64,000 nt of DNA from Celoporthe dispersa (Eukaryota; Ascomycota; Sordariomycetes; Diaporthales; Cryphonectriaceae). Shown in pieces: positions 12,119 through 23,600 of the stretch. Location: NCBI GenBank assembly GCA_016584495.1, contig WAID01000003.1:3844001-3908000 (forward strand), in the 5' to 3' direction. Every line of letters begins with the position of its first letter. Position 1 is the stretch's first letter. Made by a program: the position numbers and the translations under genes. The notes under the pieces were generated by a model that worked only from the letters and a program-made list of their open reading frames with translations, did not search any database and was not told where the DNA came from.

Positions 12119-14987
12119 TTACTTCGAGTGCTTCTTAAAGGCCAACAGCTCGGCCAGGCTGGGGACCGGGCACCCGTGTTTCAGGAAGTCATGATCCAGC
12201 AGCTCACGAGCCGACGCCCGGGACTTGACGTCCACACAGAGACACACCGACAGGAAGGCCTTCAACTCCTTGCTCAACTTCTCGGGCTTCTTGAGCCGCG
12301 GGGTTCCGTTCGTCGCGATGAGATACAGCGCCTTCAGGGGTTCCTCGTTCAGGTATGGCGGCTCCGACTCGATCATCTCGATCGCCATGATACCAAGCGA
12401 CCAGATGTCCACCTTAGGGCCATACTCCTTCTGCTTGACCACCTCAGGAGCCATCCAGTACGGCGTGCCGACCATGGTGGCACGCTTGGACTTGCTCTCG
12501 GTAAGCTTGGCGCAGAAACCAAAATCGGCTGAAGGGGTCAGACGTTAGCACAGTCGTCCAGGTGAGGTTGCGAGGGCGGCGGGGGGGGGGAGGGGGAGGA
12601 GACGCACTAATCTTGACATGGCCTTGGGCATCCAAGAGCACGTTGTCGCTCTTGATGTCACGGTGGATAATGTTCTGGGCGTGGAGGTGCTCCAGGCCCT
12701 TGCAGGTCTGCAGAGACGCGTTAGCTGTGCCCAAGTTGCGCCGCACCGCGGGTGGCTCACCTCGAGAGAGATAGTCGAGATCTGCTCCTCCGTGATGACG
12801 GGGTTGTTGTCGATCACGTCCGTCAGCGCTCCGCCCTCCATGTACTCCATGACCACCCACAGCTCCTGGTCGCCATTGCGCAGGAACGCGTCCAGGAAGT
12901 TGACAATGTTCTCGTGCGTGCTGTCCTTCATGACCATGATCTCGTTCACGATGAGCTCCTTTCTCGGCTGGTGCGCGAGATCCATCTGCTTGATGGCCAC
13001 AGAGCTGGTGATGCCTTTCACGTTGGGCAGCTTCGAGGGGTCCCTGACCTTAGCAACGTAGACGGAGCCCGAGGCGCCCTGGCCGATCTTCTTCTGCTTC
13101 GCATAGATGGCAGTCGGGTCGTCCTTGGAGACGATCTCCCTGAGCTTCTTCATGACATCGGCCTCCGACATGGTCGACATGCGCACCTCCTGCTTCTTCT
13201 CTTGAGCCGTGGGCTTCGCCGTGAGCGCGGCCTCGGCCGCCTTGACGGCGTCGGTCTGCGCATTGTTCTTGTTCCCGACGTTCAGGGGCTTAACAGCAGG
13301 GGCGGGAAGGCGTGATGGCTGTTGGGCCTGCGCGCCATTCGTCCTCTGCTGGGACGAGGCACCGATGCCATTGGGGTAACGGCTGGCTGGGGACTGGGGG
13401 TCTGGTCCTGGCGGGGCCTCTGCTGGTCGCGCACAGATGATGAGCTCTGCTGGGTCTGTATCGGTGGCCGCTGCGCGCTCCGAGGATGGCGGTGCGGGGG
13501 CTGGCCTCTGGGCACGCAGGTCTGCCGGGTTGGTGGCTTTCTTTGGAGCTGATGGCGCTGGCCGGACGGGGTTGTAGCGGTCCGGCTGCGAAGAGCTGGA
13601 TCCGCCGTACCCGCCCAGCTCCTGCTGCGCGATTGGGACTTTCTTCTGGGGGATGGAGGCATTGTAGGCCTCCATGTCCAACCGGTTCTGTTCCTCCTCT
13701 CGCCGCCGCGCCTCTTCCTGCTGCTGGCGATACCTGTCCTCCGCGCCGTAGCTGGACGGGGTGCTCTGCATGGGCGGTCGCTGGTCCGGAGCCGAGGGCC
13801 GCGGGGCCTGGCTGGGGCTCATGCTGCTCTGGGAGGGTGTCGACGTGTAGGCAGGGCGCTGCTGTGGCGGCTGTGGCGCCTGGCGGGGAGGGGCGATGGA
13901 CGAGCCTGCGTAGCCCAGCTGCTTGTTCTGCATGCTGCTCGGGGGAGGGGTAGGTGTGAGGCTGGGGTACTGGGCAGGGTTCTCGGCGCGCTTCGTGAGG
14001 TCCGAGTAGAAGTCGAGGACCTCGAAGACTGCCTGTGGGTTCCGCTCATAGTCCTCCTTGGTGATGGCCGACGAGTTGAGCAGCTTGGACCATTCTGGCG
14101 GCAGGCCGACGAACTCGCCCGTCTGAGGGTCAAAGCCGACGTGGACAGCATGGGAGAAGTTGGTCGGGTTGCTGACGCCACCCATGCCAGGGCACCTGGC
14201 GTAGATGAAATCTATCCACTCGTAGAGATCGTCGTCGCTCTTGACGCGGATCTGCAGGGACTTGGTCGTCCCGTCATCGTCGCCCGGGCTCGTCGAGGTC
14301 CCGTTAGAGTGTCGCTTGACCTCGAATATCGTTCCCGCCGCCTCGACCCGCCCCACATTGATGACGTCCTTCAGAAAGAGAGTGTACGAGACCTTGCCGC
14401 CTTCTTGTTTGTGGAAGTCCAGCGCCTCCTTGCGCAGGACCAAGAACTTCTGCTTCCACGGCTGGATGAAGTTCTTGCTCTCCTTGACCTGCGCCCAGCC
14501 CTCCTTGATGACAGCCACACCGCCCATGCCGTCGTTTCGGTTAGGGTTGTTCACGGGCAGGGCTATCGTCGAGCCGCTGTACTGGGTCGGAGTACGCGCG
14601 ATAGGGTTCAGAGACAGCTGGCCCATGCTGTTGGGCAGGGTTGGAGTCTGGGGAGTGTAGTTGAGGCGGGGCTGGGCATTGACGGGCGGCCGAGGCGCAG
14701 GGCCTGGGTTCATAAACTGGCCCGAGGTGTACATGCTGTCAGGTGGAACACTTGGTCAGCGAAACTGTCCGTCCTCGGGGTGATGCTCAGGGGGGAGGGG
14801 GGGAAAGGTGAGATGTCAAGGCGGGCGGGCGGTCAACACACAGGCACTGCCTCTGGAGCCGAGCGGCGTGTGTAGACGAGGGATCAAGGGCGGAGGAAGC
14901 AGTGGCCGCTCGAGATACAGACATGAACGGGAGAATTATCAGGGGGGAGGGGGAGGGGGTGTTGGGCACGTACTTGGGAGCCGCCAT
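12119..14987 (-). CDS. cla4: Cla4-type p21-activated kinase (PH-CRIB-kinase)
   Basis: Cla4 is a PAK-family serine/threonine kinase activated by Cdc42/Rac; it controls polarised growth, septation and septin organisation. Proposed exons are 14987-14974, 14735-12761, 12707-12608 and 12528-12119, giving 832 residues. The first exon encodes only MAAP plus part of a codon; its donor GTACGT and the acceptor before MYTSGQFMNP keep frame across a 238-base intron. If that splice is not used, the ATG at 14734 is the start. A PH domain spans about residues 80-190 (EGWAQVKESKNF ... YEWIDFIYAR). A CRIB motif follows at about 193-225 (NPTNFSHAVHVGFD). A Pro/Gln-rich linker leads to the kinase, with GQGASGSVY, HRDIKSDN, TDFGFC and GTPYWMAPE. 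The PH domain separates it from Ste20-type PAKs. No frame break seen. Confidence 0.95.
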
Positions 14988-15430
14988 CGTGATTCACCTG
15001 TCAAGGCGAGGCCGATCCGGTCTGATAACAGCTCGATGCTGGACGACGAGACAGAAGTCACGAGAAGTAGGTGGCAAGGCCAAACAAGGGATGTGTTCGT
15101 CGAGACGGTTCCCTCAGCCTCCTGAGGTAGAAGGTCTTCCAAGATCCCGTCCAGGAGACAAAGCGAGGCCGGAGTGTAAGCCGAGGTGAACAAGTCGGCA
15201 GTGATAGACTATTCAGTTCTGGAGCGGAAAGGTCACCATCGGGGGAGATAGACAGACAATCCGCAGTCTCGAGATGGACGCTCCTGGAACTGGTGGCCCA
15301 AATGGCACAGGCGACAGCCAGACGAGGAAGGGGAGGAGGTGGGGGGCCGCAGTACAGTCGCCCAGGGTCGGGTAGGGCCAGGCCAGGCCGGACGAGCTCG
15401 AGTCTCGACGGGATGATGCGAGGGGGAGAA

Positions 15431-15450
15431 GACAAGACAAGACAAGACAA
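15431..15450. repeat. (GACAA)4 pentanucleotide repeat
   Basis: Four perfect copies of GACAA in the putative CLA4 leader or promoter. Confidence 0.9.
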
Positions 15451-16523
15451 GGGAAGCGGGTGCCAATGATGTGGTGGTCGCTGGAGAGAATCAGATGCAG
15501 GTGCAGTGGTCGTAGATTGTGTCGCGGAGGGAGCACTTGGGAGGCATGCAGCGTAGAATGCCGCCCGATTGAGCCCGATCAGACGCCTCCAGAGGGATGT
15601 GCAAATCAAGGCGAGACCAGTCGATAGGAGATGCAGCGCGAGGCAGAGCAGGGCGAGGGCAGAACAGATTGTGCTCGACAGCAGTGCCGTGGCTCGCGCG
15701 ATGTCGTTCTTCCCTTGTGAGAGAGGACGGAGATGGAAGACGAGCGATGGATGGATTGGTCTGGTTCCTTACTTGATGAGTATTTGGCTCGGGTCCGGTC
15801 CAAGGGTCGGGTGTAGTCAGGGGCTGTTTCGCCTTGCTCTTGGGCCACAACACTCAAGACCCAAGACGCAGGGGTTAGAGAGGCAGAGAGGCAGGACGAG
15901 ACGAGACAAGGCGGTGACTGGGCGGCGGGCGGGGTGTATGTTTAGGGAGGTACTGCGATGCACCGCCGCGGATGACGAGCCCGAGGTGTTTGGGGGGGAG
16001 GGGGGCGCTTGGTGCTGGTGCTGGTGCTAGCTAGTAGTGGCGCTGGTGCTGATGCTGGTGCTGGTCAGTGGTCGGCGGGCAGCGGTCAGCGCGTGTTGTC
16101 GACAGCAGATGCTTCACAGGCTGCATTCGATGCAAGGGCGAGCTGGACAGGCAGAAGAACAAGAAGACAGAATAAAACAATAAATCGCAGATCGAGGGCC
16201 CCAAGGTCTCTCGAGATCTGGGTGACGGCAGGAAGACGAGTTAGCCTGCCTGATGAGGTGTCTGTCTGTTGTTGATTGGGGAGGGGGACGTGAGAAGCGT
16301 CCTGCGGCAGAGACCAAAATTAAGGTGAAATAGGTAGGCTCCCAGGGTGGAGATCCAGAGGGGGGGTGGGCGGGCACAAGAGACGGGAGGCCCCATCGAT
16401 AGCGTATCGAGCCTCTGGGTTGGCTGGCGGGCTGCTGTGCTGGTGCGTTTCTGGGCCGGCTGGCGGGTGTCGGGAGGGAAGGGGGACATAAATGGGCACC
16501 TCAGCACGGGGCGGCATTCGGGT

Positions 16524-17182
16524 GCGCTATTTTTCGAGGCAAACGTTGGTACAGAAGGAGGGTAGCTAGCCCTGTCAAGCTTAGCAGCCTCTCTGCAGCA
16601 CCTAACGCTGCCCAGCTTCTTTCAGCAGCCACGCAGCCCAAACCCTTTCCATCACAATTATCTTATATGACATGCGCTTTCCGAGCTTATTGTATATGGA
16701 GGAAGCATAATACTTATTAATACTTGTGTCAATTATACCAGCAAGAAGTAAATTTGTCGTGTTTACCAGTAGACTAGAGCTTGAGCGCAGTCGCGCGAGG
16801 ACTACCACCACCAGAGGCCTCCGGGCACAGGCTCTGTCAACCCAAGCATGCTGAAGAGGATAAGAGCAGACGAAGATGACAAGAGCACAGGCGCAGGCTG
16901 GAAATCTGTACTAAACCTGCCCAAAAGGCTGGAAACTGAAAAGACAAGGCAAAGAGATGTCCATTCCTGTCGTCTATGCGAAGAACCGAAAGGGGGTGGG
17001 TGGTGCCCTTGTAATGATTAATTATACAACAGCCCGAGGCCCACCTGTGTTTCTTGTCCCCAGAGTCCACCGCACTGGCCACCACGACAACAATAAGTAT
17101 TGTAGTAAAAGTGCTCTGGACAGGCCTGAGAGGTGGCTTCTGGCTCTCTTCCTATATCAAAGTTCCTCTCGAAAAATAGCGC
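16524..17182. repeat. 15-bp inverted repeat pair flanking a 630-bp segment
   Basis: The 15-mer GCGCTATTTTTCGAG at 16524-16538 recurs as its exact reverse complement at 17168-17182. A direct GGGCGGCATT lies just outside each copy, at about 16509-16518 and 17188-17197. The enclosed segment carries AT-rich patches. No transposase frame is visible. It could be a decayed non-autonomous element or the remains of a duplicated inverted segment; which one is unknown. Confidence 0.45.
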
Positions 17183-17639
17183 TCCTGGGCGGCATTGTTA
17201 CAAACAGTAGAGACGGCTCATACACCCCCCTCGGTACATAAATATTAGCTTTTGCCGGGCCTCAGATCGGCGCTAGGTACTTAAAACCAATCCCCCACAC
17301 TGTTGACCCAATCTTGATGCGCGAACCCGATTCGGCCATTGACAAGCCTCACTCGACTTCCACGGCTCTTGACTATCACTGACCATGTTAAGCACCGACT
17401 ATTCCCTCTGTCGAGAAGACACCGCGGCCGCCTCAGACCTCGAGTGCGAGCGTCACCTGTAGCTACACTTCGACACCGGTCCAGACGACGTCCTGCCGCA
17501 CGATCCCGAGCCGTGGCTAGCAGGCTGATCTGAATAGCCTCGTAGCTGATAATGGGTGGGATGGCAACCGGCGATGTCAGAGGTGGTTCCCCCCACGATA
17601 GCACCATCCAAGTTGAGGCTTAAAGAACTAGGCCTAACT

Positions 17640-18130
17640 ATAAAGGCTGACAAGGCCAAATAGCTGCTTGACAGCTGTACAATTCACTTAATAGTCAGCC
17701 TTGTTTTGGCTTTACCGGCTTTAGCAAGCATATTCAACTCGGACAGATTATTTCCTTTTGTAGAAACTGTGTACACTTTGTTTCAACATGGATCATGGGC
17801 AAAATCTCGACCAAATATCATTACATTCAGCTGTGCTTAAGCTCTTGTTATTACCTCTAGCTGTTCAGCCAAGCCAAGCCTTTAATGCAGCAAGAAAGAT
17901 CCTGTCACTGTTACAAGTAATGTTGATATTTCAAAATTATATATATAGTTTTACGAATTTATCATCTAGTGGACTTCCCAAGCGTATAGCGTACTCGACA
18001 AAAAAGATACACTTTTCACCATCTCCCGTAGACACCGATCCCGACGGCACTATTCCAAGACAAAGATGCCTCATCATCGTTCTTCTAGATAGAGCATATG
18101 ATATTTTCGCAAAATGTCTATACCAAATGT
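17640..18130. other. AT-rich island, possible relic sequence
   Basis: By hand count, A+T here is roughly 57-63% per 60-base line, against about 40% in neighbouring DNA. An open frame at 17788-18156 (starting MDHGQNLDQISLHSAV) falls inside but has unusual AT-rich codons and no recognisable domain. Composition like this in filamentous ascomycetes can mark a decayed repeat altered by repeat-induced point mutation; that is inference. Confidence 0.4.
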
Positions 18131-19007
18131 TTTCAACAGGGTTGGGAAGACGATGAGGAGTCGCAGGTGCTACCAGATTCCTTCGGGAAGACGGGCATCG
18201 GAATAGTGACGGCGGAGAGGGCGGTCCAGCATAATCTGGCAGCAAATATCGTCGATAGCCAATATTGGTCATTGAGGCAGCATGCTCTGACTCGTTGCGG
18301 CACCTCAGACTAGATATAGATCGGTGGCTCCGAGCCTCTAATCATGTGGTCAAGACCGTGATCATCATTTACGTTGGAGCGCCACCGCAACCAGATTATT
18401 CTTGAAACGTATCAGGAGACTCTCGCGGCTCCTACTCGACTGGGCGCTACGAGAGCCCAGGCCTTAGCAATGCCAACGCTGTCGCCGGAACTACAACAGA
18501 CCATCACGATTACTCGAGACGCCGGAACGCTGTCGCCATACGACGTCACTAGGGAGGGGTGTGTTGGTGTTGGGCTTCCGGCTACTCTTTCTGAGACCCG
18601 CGTCCAGGCGAGAAGGACGTGGCGTTGAGCACTTTAGACCTCGTAAGGATCTGCAGAGAAAGTCTGGAATGCATCTGAGATTGCCGGATAAAGGTATGCT
18701 GGGTGCGTGGAAACGGTAGATTCGCACTGGCGGTGGTACTGTTTTCCAAAGATAGACGTGTTTTATTGCCCAAGAGTTGACCCTGTCCCTGTCTACTTGC
18801 TGAAGAGGCATATTACAGGCAATCCAATACCCCAAGAGACTCCCCGGCCACCTGCCTCTCCCCTGCGAACGCCGTACAAGTCCTATTAAAAAGCCTGAAC
18901 CTGTCCCATTCCTTATTTCCGTTCCCATTCCCAGGCCCTGTAGATCTCCCCCTCCCCAAAACCCTGTGCTCGTCCATTACCGATATCAACAGCAACAGCC
19001 ACCAGTC

Positions 19008-19039
<32 letters not shown>

Positions 19040-19051
19040 CCTCTCTTTCTC

Positions 19052-20173
19052 TCAAGAGACCTGGAAGGTCTTGCCGTTGGTCCCGTTCAGATCGCTGACC
19101 TTGCGCTTCTTGGGCTGTGGCATGTCGGTCACAGGCTCCCTGTCCGAGATGACATCGGTGCCGGAGACGACGGGGAAGGGCGACAGGACCTTGGAGATGT
19201 CACCCCACCAGTCCTCGCCGAAGCGGCGGTACCAGTCGACGGTGATGCGCAGGCCGTCGGCGAAGGAGGTCTTCTGGTCCCAGCCGAGCTGGCGCAGCTT
19301 GGTGCCGTCTACGGCGTAGCGGTGGTCGTTGAAGGGGCGGTCGTGGGTGTACTTGACCCACCTCTGGAGCTCGTCCTGGGAGCCGTGGGGGATGCCCATC
19401 TCCTCCAGCAGCTTGCTGCACAGGGTCAGGTTGGAGATCTCGTCGTAGGAGCCGACGTTGTAGACCTGGCCCATCTGGCCCTTGTGCAGGATGGTGTCGA
19501 AGGCGTCGGCCGCGTCGCCGGCGAACAGGTAGCGGCGGGTGGGGCTGCCGTCGCCGTGCAGCACGACGGGCTGGCCGCGGTTCAGGAGGCAGCTGAACTT
19601 GGGGATGATCTTTTCCGGGTACTGATGGGGCCCGTAGACGTTGTTGCTCCGCACGATGATGACGGGGAGCTTGAAGCTCTTCTGGTACGAGTGCACGAGC
19701 ATCTCGGCGGCGGCCTTGGAGGCGGCGTAGGGGTTGGTCGGGGCGAGGATGCTGCTCTCGAGGAGGTCGTCGTCGTCGTCCTTGACCTCGCCGTACACCT
19801 CGTCCGTCGAGATGTGGATGAAGCGCTTGATGCCCACCTTCTTGGCGCTCTCGAGGAGCACGTGCGTGCCGTAAACGTTGGTGTGGGTGAAGCCGTACGA
19901 GTTGCCAAAGCTCAGGTCCACGTGCGACTGCGCCGCGAAGTGGAAGATGGTGTCGATGTTGTGCCGCTCCAGGCAGCCCACCACCTCGTCTGGGTTGGTG
20001 ATGTCGCCCTGGTAGAAGGTGAAGTTGCGCTTGTCGTTGAGCATGCGCGTGTTGTTGAGCGACGAGCAATAGTCCAGCTTGTCGAACGAGACAATGTTGT
20101 ACGCATGCGGGTACGTCAGCGTCAGGTGGCGGACGAGCCAGCAGGCACTTTTCTCCTCATTTTGTCAGCGTGT

Positions 20174-20209
<36 letters not shown>

Positions 20210-20514
20210 CTCTCTGGGTGAGTGTGTGAGTTGAAGGAGTGAGCATGCCACTTACATGAAACCAGCTCCTCCGGTGATCATGATATTCTTCACATCCGGG
20301 AGAGGCTCAAACTTGGTGCTCCCCGTCAGGACAGGTGCCTCCTTCCAGACGCCATAGTCTTCAAAGAAGCTGGGCCGTCGGCCATTCGTCCCTGGTAAGT
20401 CGCATGCGGATCAGCATGTTGTGCTCGGCTCTTAGACTGGGAGGGTGACCACAAACCATTAGAGTGGCCATTGGCGCCGATTCTGGGACGAGTGCCGTTG
20501 GACGAGGTCGCCAT
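19052..20514 (-). CDS. RmlB-like NAD-dependent nucleotide-sugar 4,6-dehydratase (probable UDP-glucose 4,6-dehydratase)
   Basis: An extended short-chain dehydrogenase/reductase resembling dTDP-glucose 4,6-dehydratase. Fungal homologues have been described as UDP-glucose 4,6-dehydratases that make UDP-4-keto-6-deoxyglucose, the first step toward UDP-rhamnose. Exons are 20514-20457, 20391-20256 and 20147-19052, giving 429 residues with no frame break. After a short disordered N-terminus (MATSSNGTRPRIGANG) the NAD-binding glycine motif reads MITGGAGFIACWLVRH, with the intron inside it. Downstream are the active-site STDEVYGE and YxxxK (YAASKAAAE), then RSNNVYGPHQYPEKIIP and RRYLFAGDAADAF. A basic C-terminal tail (PKKRKV) resembles a nuclear-localisation signal, unusual for a cytosolic enzyme and perhaps fortuitous. 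Intron 2 (20148-20255) contains a long CT/GA tract. The gene lies between two long spacers. Confidence 0.9.
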
Positions 20515-20615
20515 GATTCTAATTTTTCAATTCAAATAAATGAAGAAAGAGGTTTTTGTCTTCTTCTTTCGGTGTTGCTTGTACGCAGAGAGAGGATAGA
20601 GAGAACGAGAGAGAA

Positions 20616-20621
<6 letters not shown>

Positions 20622-20657
<36 letters not shown>
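20622..20657. repeat. (GT)18 microsatellite
   Basis: About 36 bases of uninterrupted GT in the 5' leader/promoter of the dehydratase gene, about 110 bases before its start codon. Confidence 0.95.
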
Positions 20658-20660
<3 letters not shown>

Positions 20661-23600
20661 AGAGAGGCAGGCTATTCTGCGGCGAGGCGTCGTTGGGAGG
20701 GGGCAGAGGCCCTCAATCAAGTACGAGCCGGTGAGACTAGATCCAGGGCAAAACAGCCCAGCTGATGGACCTGGTTCACAATGTGACAAAAGACGAAGAA
20801 GGGGGAAAAGAAGGACCCTCGTTCGCGGTTTGCTTCCCCTCCCTGAGCTGAACGTACCAACACCTGATCGAGAATGGCGTGCTTGTCTTGTCTCTAAATT
20901 CACCCGCAAGGGAGAGAGACGGACAAGACAGACGGATAGACAGACACACACAAACACAGAGAGAGAGAGAGTTGTTGTCGGTTCCAGATCAGGTCAATCC
21001 AGCGGGGGGACTCTTCTGGTCAGGGCGGATGGGCAGCAGGAGGCAAGCTTCGAGGCCCGTTCCAGCAAGGGAGACTGCAACAACAGGTGGGTATCCCAAG
21101 AGATTAATTATGTCTCTGGCTGAAAATTAGATTCCCTTTGCTCTTTTATGTATGTACTGTATTCTGTACGGTTCCAATGCGGCAGAGGGCGAGAACACGC
21201 TGGCATGGTCGTGTCTCGAAAGGTAGACTCGATAAAGAGGGTCCGGGGAAGTCTAAAAAAGCTGCGCGGGCTTTAGTTGCAACTTTCCAGAACATGCCCT
21301 GATGCCATAGTGCTATGCACACGCTATGGAAGCTGCACTATGAGAAGAATCTCCTGCCTACAGGGGACCCCCCCTTCCATTCTTCCTCTAGTGGAGCCTA
21401 CAGAGGTCCAAGTGCTGCCCTGCCGAGGCCATGTACCGGTACTTCCCAGTTCGTATTTCTTTTTTTTTTTTTACTACCACCAGCCAGTGCAGTGGAAGGC
21501 GCTGTCCTGCCTGCAGCTTGCTCTTCCCTTCTGCCGCGATCCCTGGACGAAATGACGACGGCGTGAGAACTAAGCACCCCGAGAAATGCAACAGCCTGTT
21601 CTTCTGTCTCCTTGCCCCGTCGGATAGATCGGCCGTATCGAGGCAGATGTGGCCCCTGATGTGAGGCACGGACTCTGTGGCAGGGCCCAGCTCAGCCTGC
21701 AGCTCAGCTCACAGCAGCCATCCCTAGAGCCTCGCGAGTCTGGATCAACGCCACATGGTGTGAGTAGACCAGCCTCTAGAAGGCCGCCCCGCCGTACTAT
21801 GATGGTAAGAGTCGGGAGAACACAGGGCCACAGACATACTCGGAGTGGGAACGAACTGACAGCTGAGGGAGCGAGGGAGGACCAGACCTCGCCATCGGCC
21901 GGCCCGCGCGCGCGGCCCACATCCCTTCATCGCCGCCCATCCTCAATCGTTCACTCCTCCAACGCAAGGGACAGACAGACATCCCACGGCTCGGCTGGTC
22001 AGCCCAGTTCATTTTTGCCAGCCAAACCCCCAAACCCCCAACCTGGCCATTACATTACCTATTTCCTCCGAAGACGCCCCCAAGAAATGACGAGCGAGGG
22101 TCAACGCAAGCAGACGGCATCCGAACAGATATTCCCTGGAATGCGCAGATCACTGGCTGCTCTCTTGCTCTCTCGCCTCCTCCAGTCACGGTGAATAATT
22201 TTGAAACGTGCCAGAGGGCGGAGCGTCCAGAGATGGCCCGTCCTCTGTCCATTTGGCCCTTGACACCACCACCACCTGTATAGTACATACCCAGTGATAC
22301 CTAGCAGTACGCGGCACAGCGGCGAGGAAGGGGAGAGAAGAAGAAGAAAATTGAAGAAAATTACTATGCTGTCAACGACTCAGCGGGGTTAGACACGACT
22401 GTCTCTGTCTCTTGTTTCTGTCTCTTGTCACCAAAGCCCGCGTCGCACAGGGAACAGAGATAGGGAAAGATCACGCGTTGACAGCCCCAACAAGTCCTCC
22501 CTTCTCTCGCGTGCGCCTCTCGTTCCTGGCGCCTCGAGACACATGCCATCCATCCATCAATGGACCTAGCCTCAGCCGTCGGGACTGTCCCAGCTGTGCC
22601 CGTACCACGTCGTCGTCGTCGCCGGCGGCGGCAGAAACGGTTTTCGGTGTTTCGTCGTGGGCGCACAAGACACTCACTCACACACACACACAGACAGAGA
22701 GAGAGAGAGACAAAAAGAAACGACATCTCACCCTTGATATTGCGCAAACATCACTTTGGGCGGTGGTACTCGCTCGATCAAGCAGTCCTGCACGGATCTA
22801 CGACAGGTGCGTCGTCAACCTACCCCACACACATGACGCACACTGGCTCTCGCAGGGTGCCATCACGGCATACTTGGGGCCGATCGACGTGCGATAGGTG
22901 GTACTGTATACTAGGTACCAAGGGTGGCAGTGTGTGGTGCGGACCTTCGGTGAAGGGGCCCCCTGATTGTCTGAGGAGGTTTCGTGGTTCATCCACGGGC
23001 ATGATATCATGGGACTGTTATGTGCACACTGCCTAAAATGTGTGACGGCTGCGGCGCTGCTAAATACTACAACAGTATTGTGACTAGCGAGGTAAGAACG
23101 AAAGCTCTGGTCGGGCCACAGACTTCACCATAGGTACATAGTACCTGATCGTGGGAGAGGCCGAGCTGGACCACCTCGACATGATGACACGACATACAGC
23201 CGGTTTGAGCTGTCCGTCACCTGCAGGCCAAGCAAACCCACGTGTCTGGAACAGATACTATTGGGTCATGGACCAAAGAGCTGCTGCTGTGTGTGTGCGC
23301 CATGCGCGTGCATGCCACGGCCGGTCGATCAGGAACGGGGGCGAGGGGGTCCACCTGTACCAGCGGTTCCTCCCACCGCGGGAAGCCTTATGCTGAAAAG
23401 GGCCCCCTTCTTCACTTCCAGAGGGGCAAGTAGTAATACTTGGGCCCCTGGCTGCATCTGGGGAACATATATACATACATACATGGTAATCAGCAGCGTG
23501 TAGGCCGCGGGCTGGTGCTGGCCTGGGGACGGAGAGAGTATATACAGTATTGAATAATACGGGTCAAGAAATGCATGACTGCGCGGGCCGTCCCACGGGG

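Larger units (their letters stand above)
14988..19051. other. 4-kb gene-poor spacer upstream of CLA4
   Basis: No convincing gene is visible. The CLA4-proximal 1.5 kb is pyrimidine/purine biased and probably holds its promoter and long 5' leader. It contains a pentanucleotide repeat, a pair of inverted copies at 16524/17168 and an AT-rich island at about 17640-18130. A 122-codon open frame at 17788-18156 and others of 60-85 codons nearby match nothing I know and are not typical of local genes, so I do not call them. A CT run near 19010-19040 abuts the 3' end of the next gene. Confidence 0.5.

Noticed and set aside
17788..18156. 122-codon frame in the AT-rich island as a gene
   Set aside because: No domain, odd codon use, no supporting splice or promoter pattern; recorded only as part of the island.
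19322..20221. 299-codon plus-strand frame over the dehydratase gene
   Set aside because: Antisense shadow; Val/Leu/Asp repeats reflect codon bias of the minus-strand gene.
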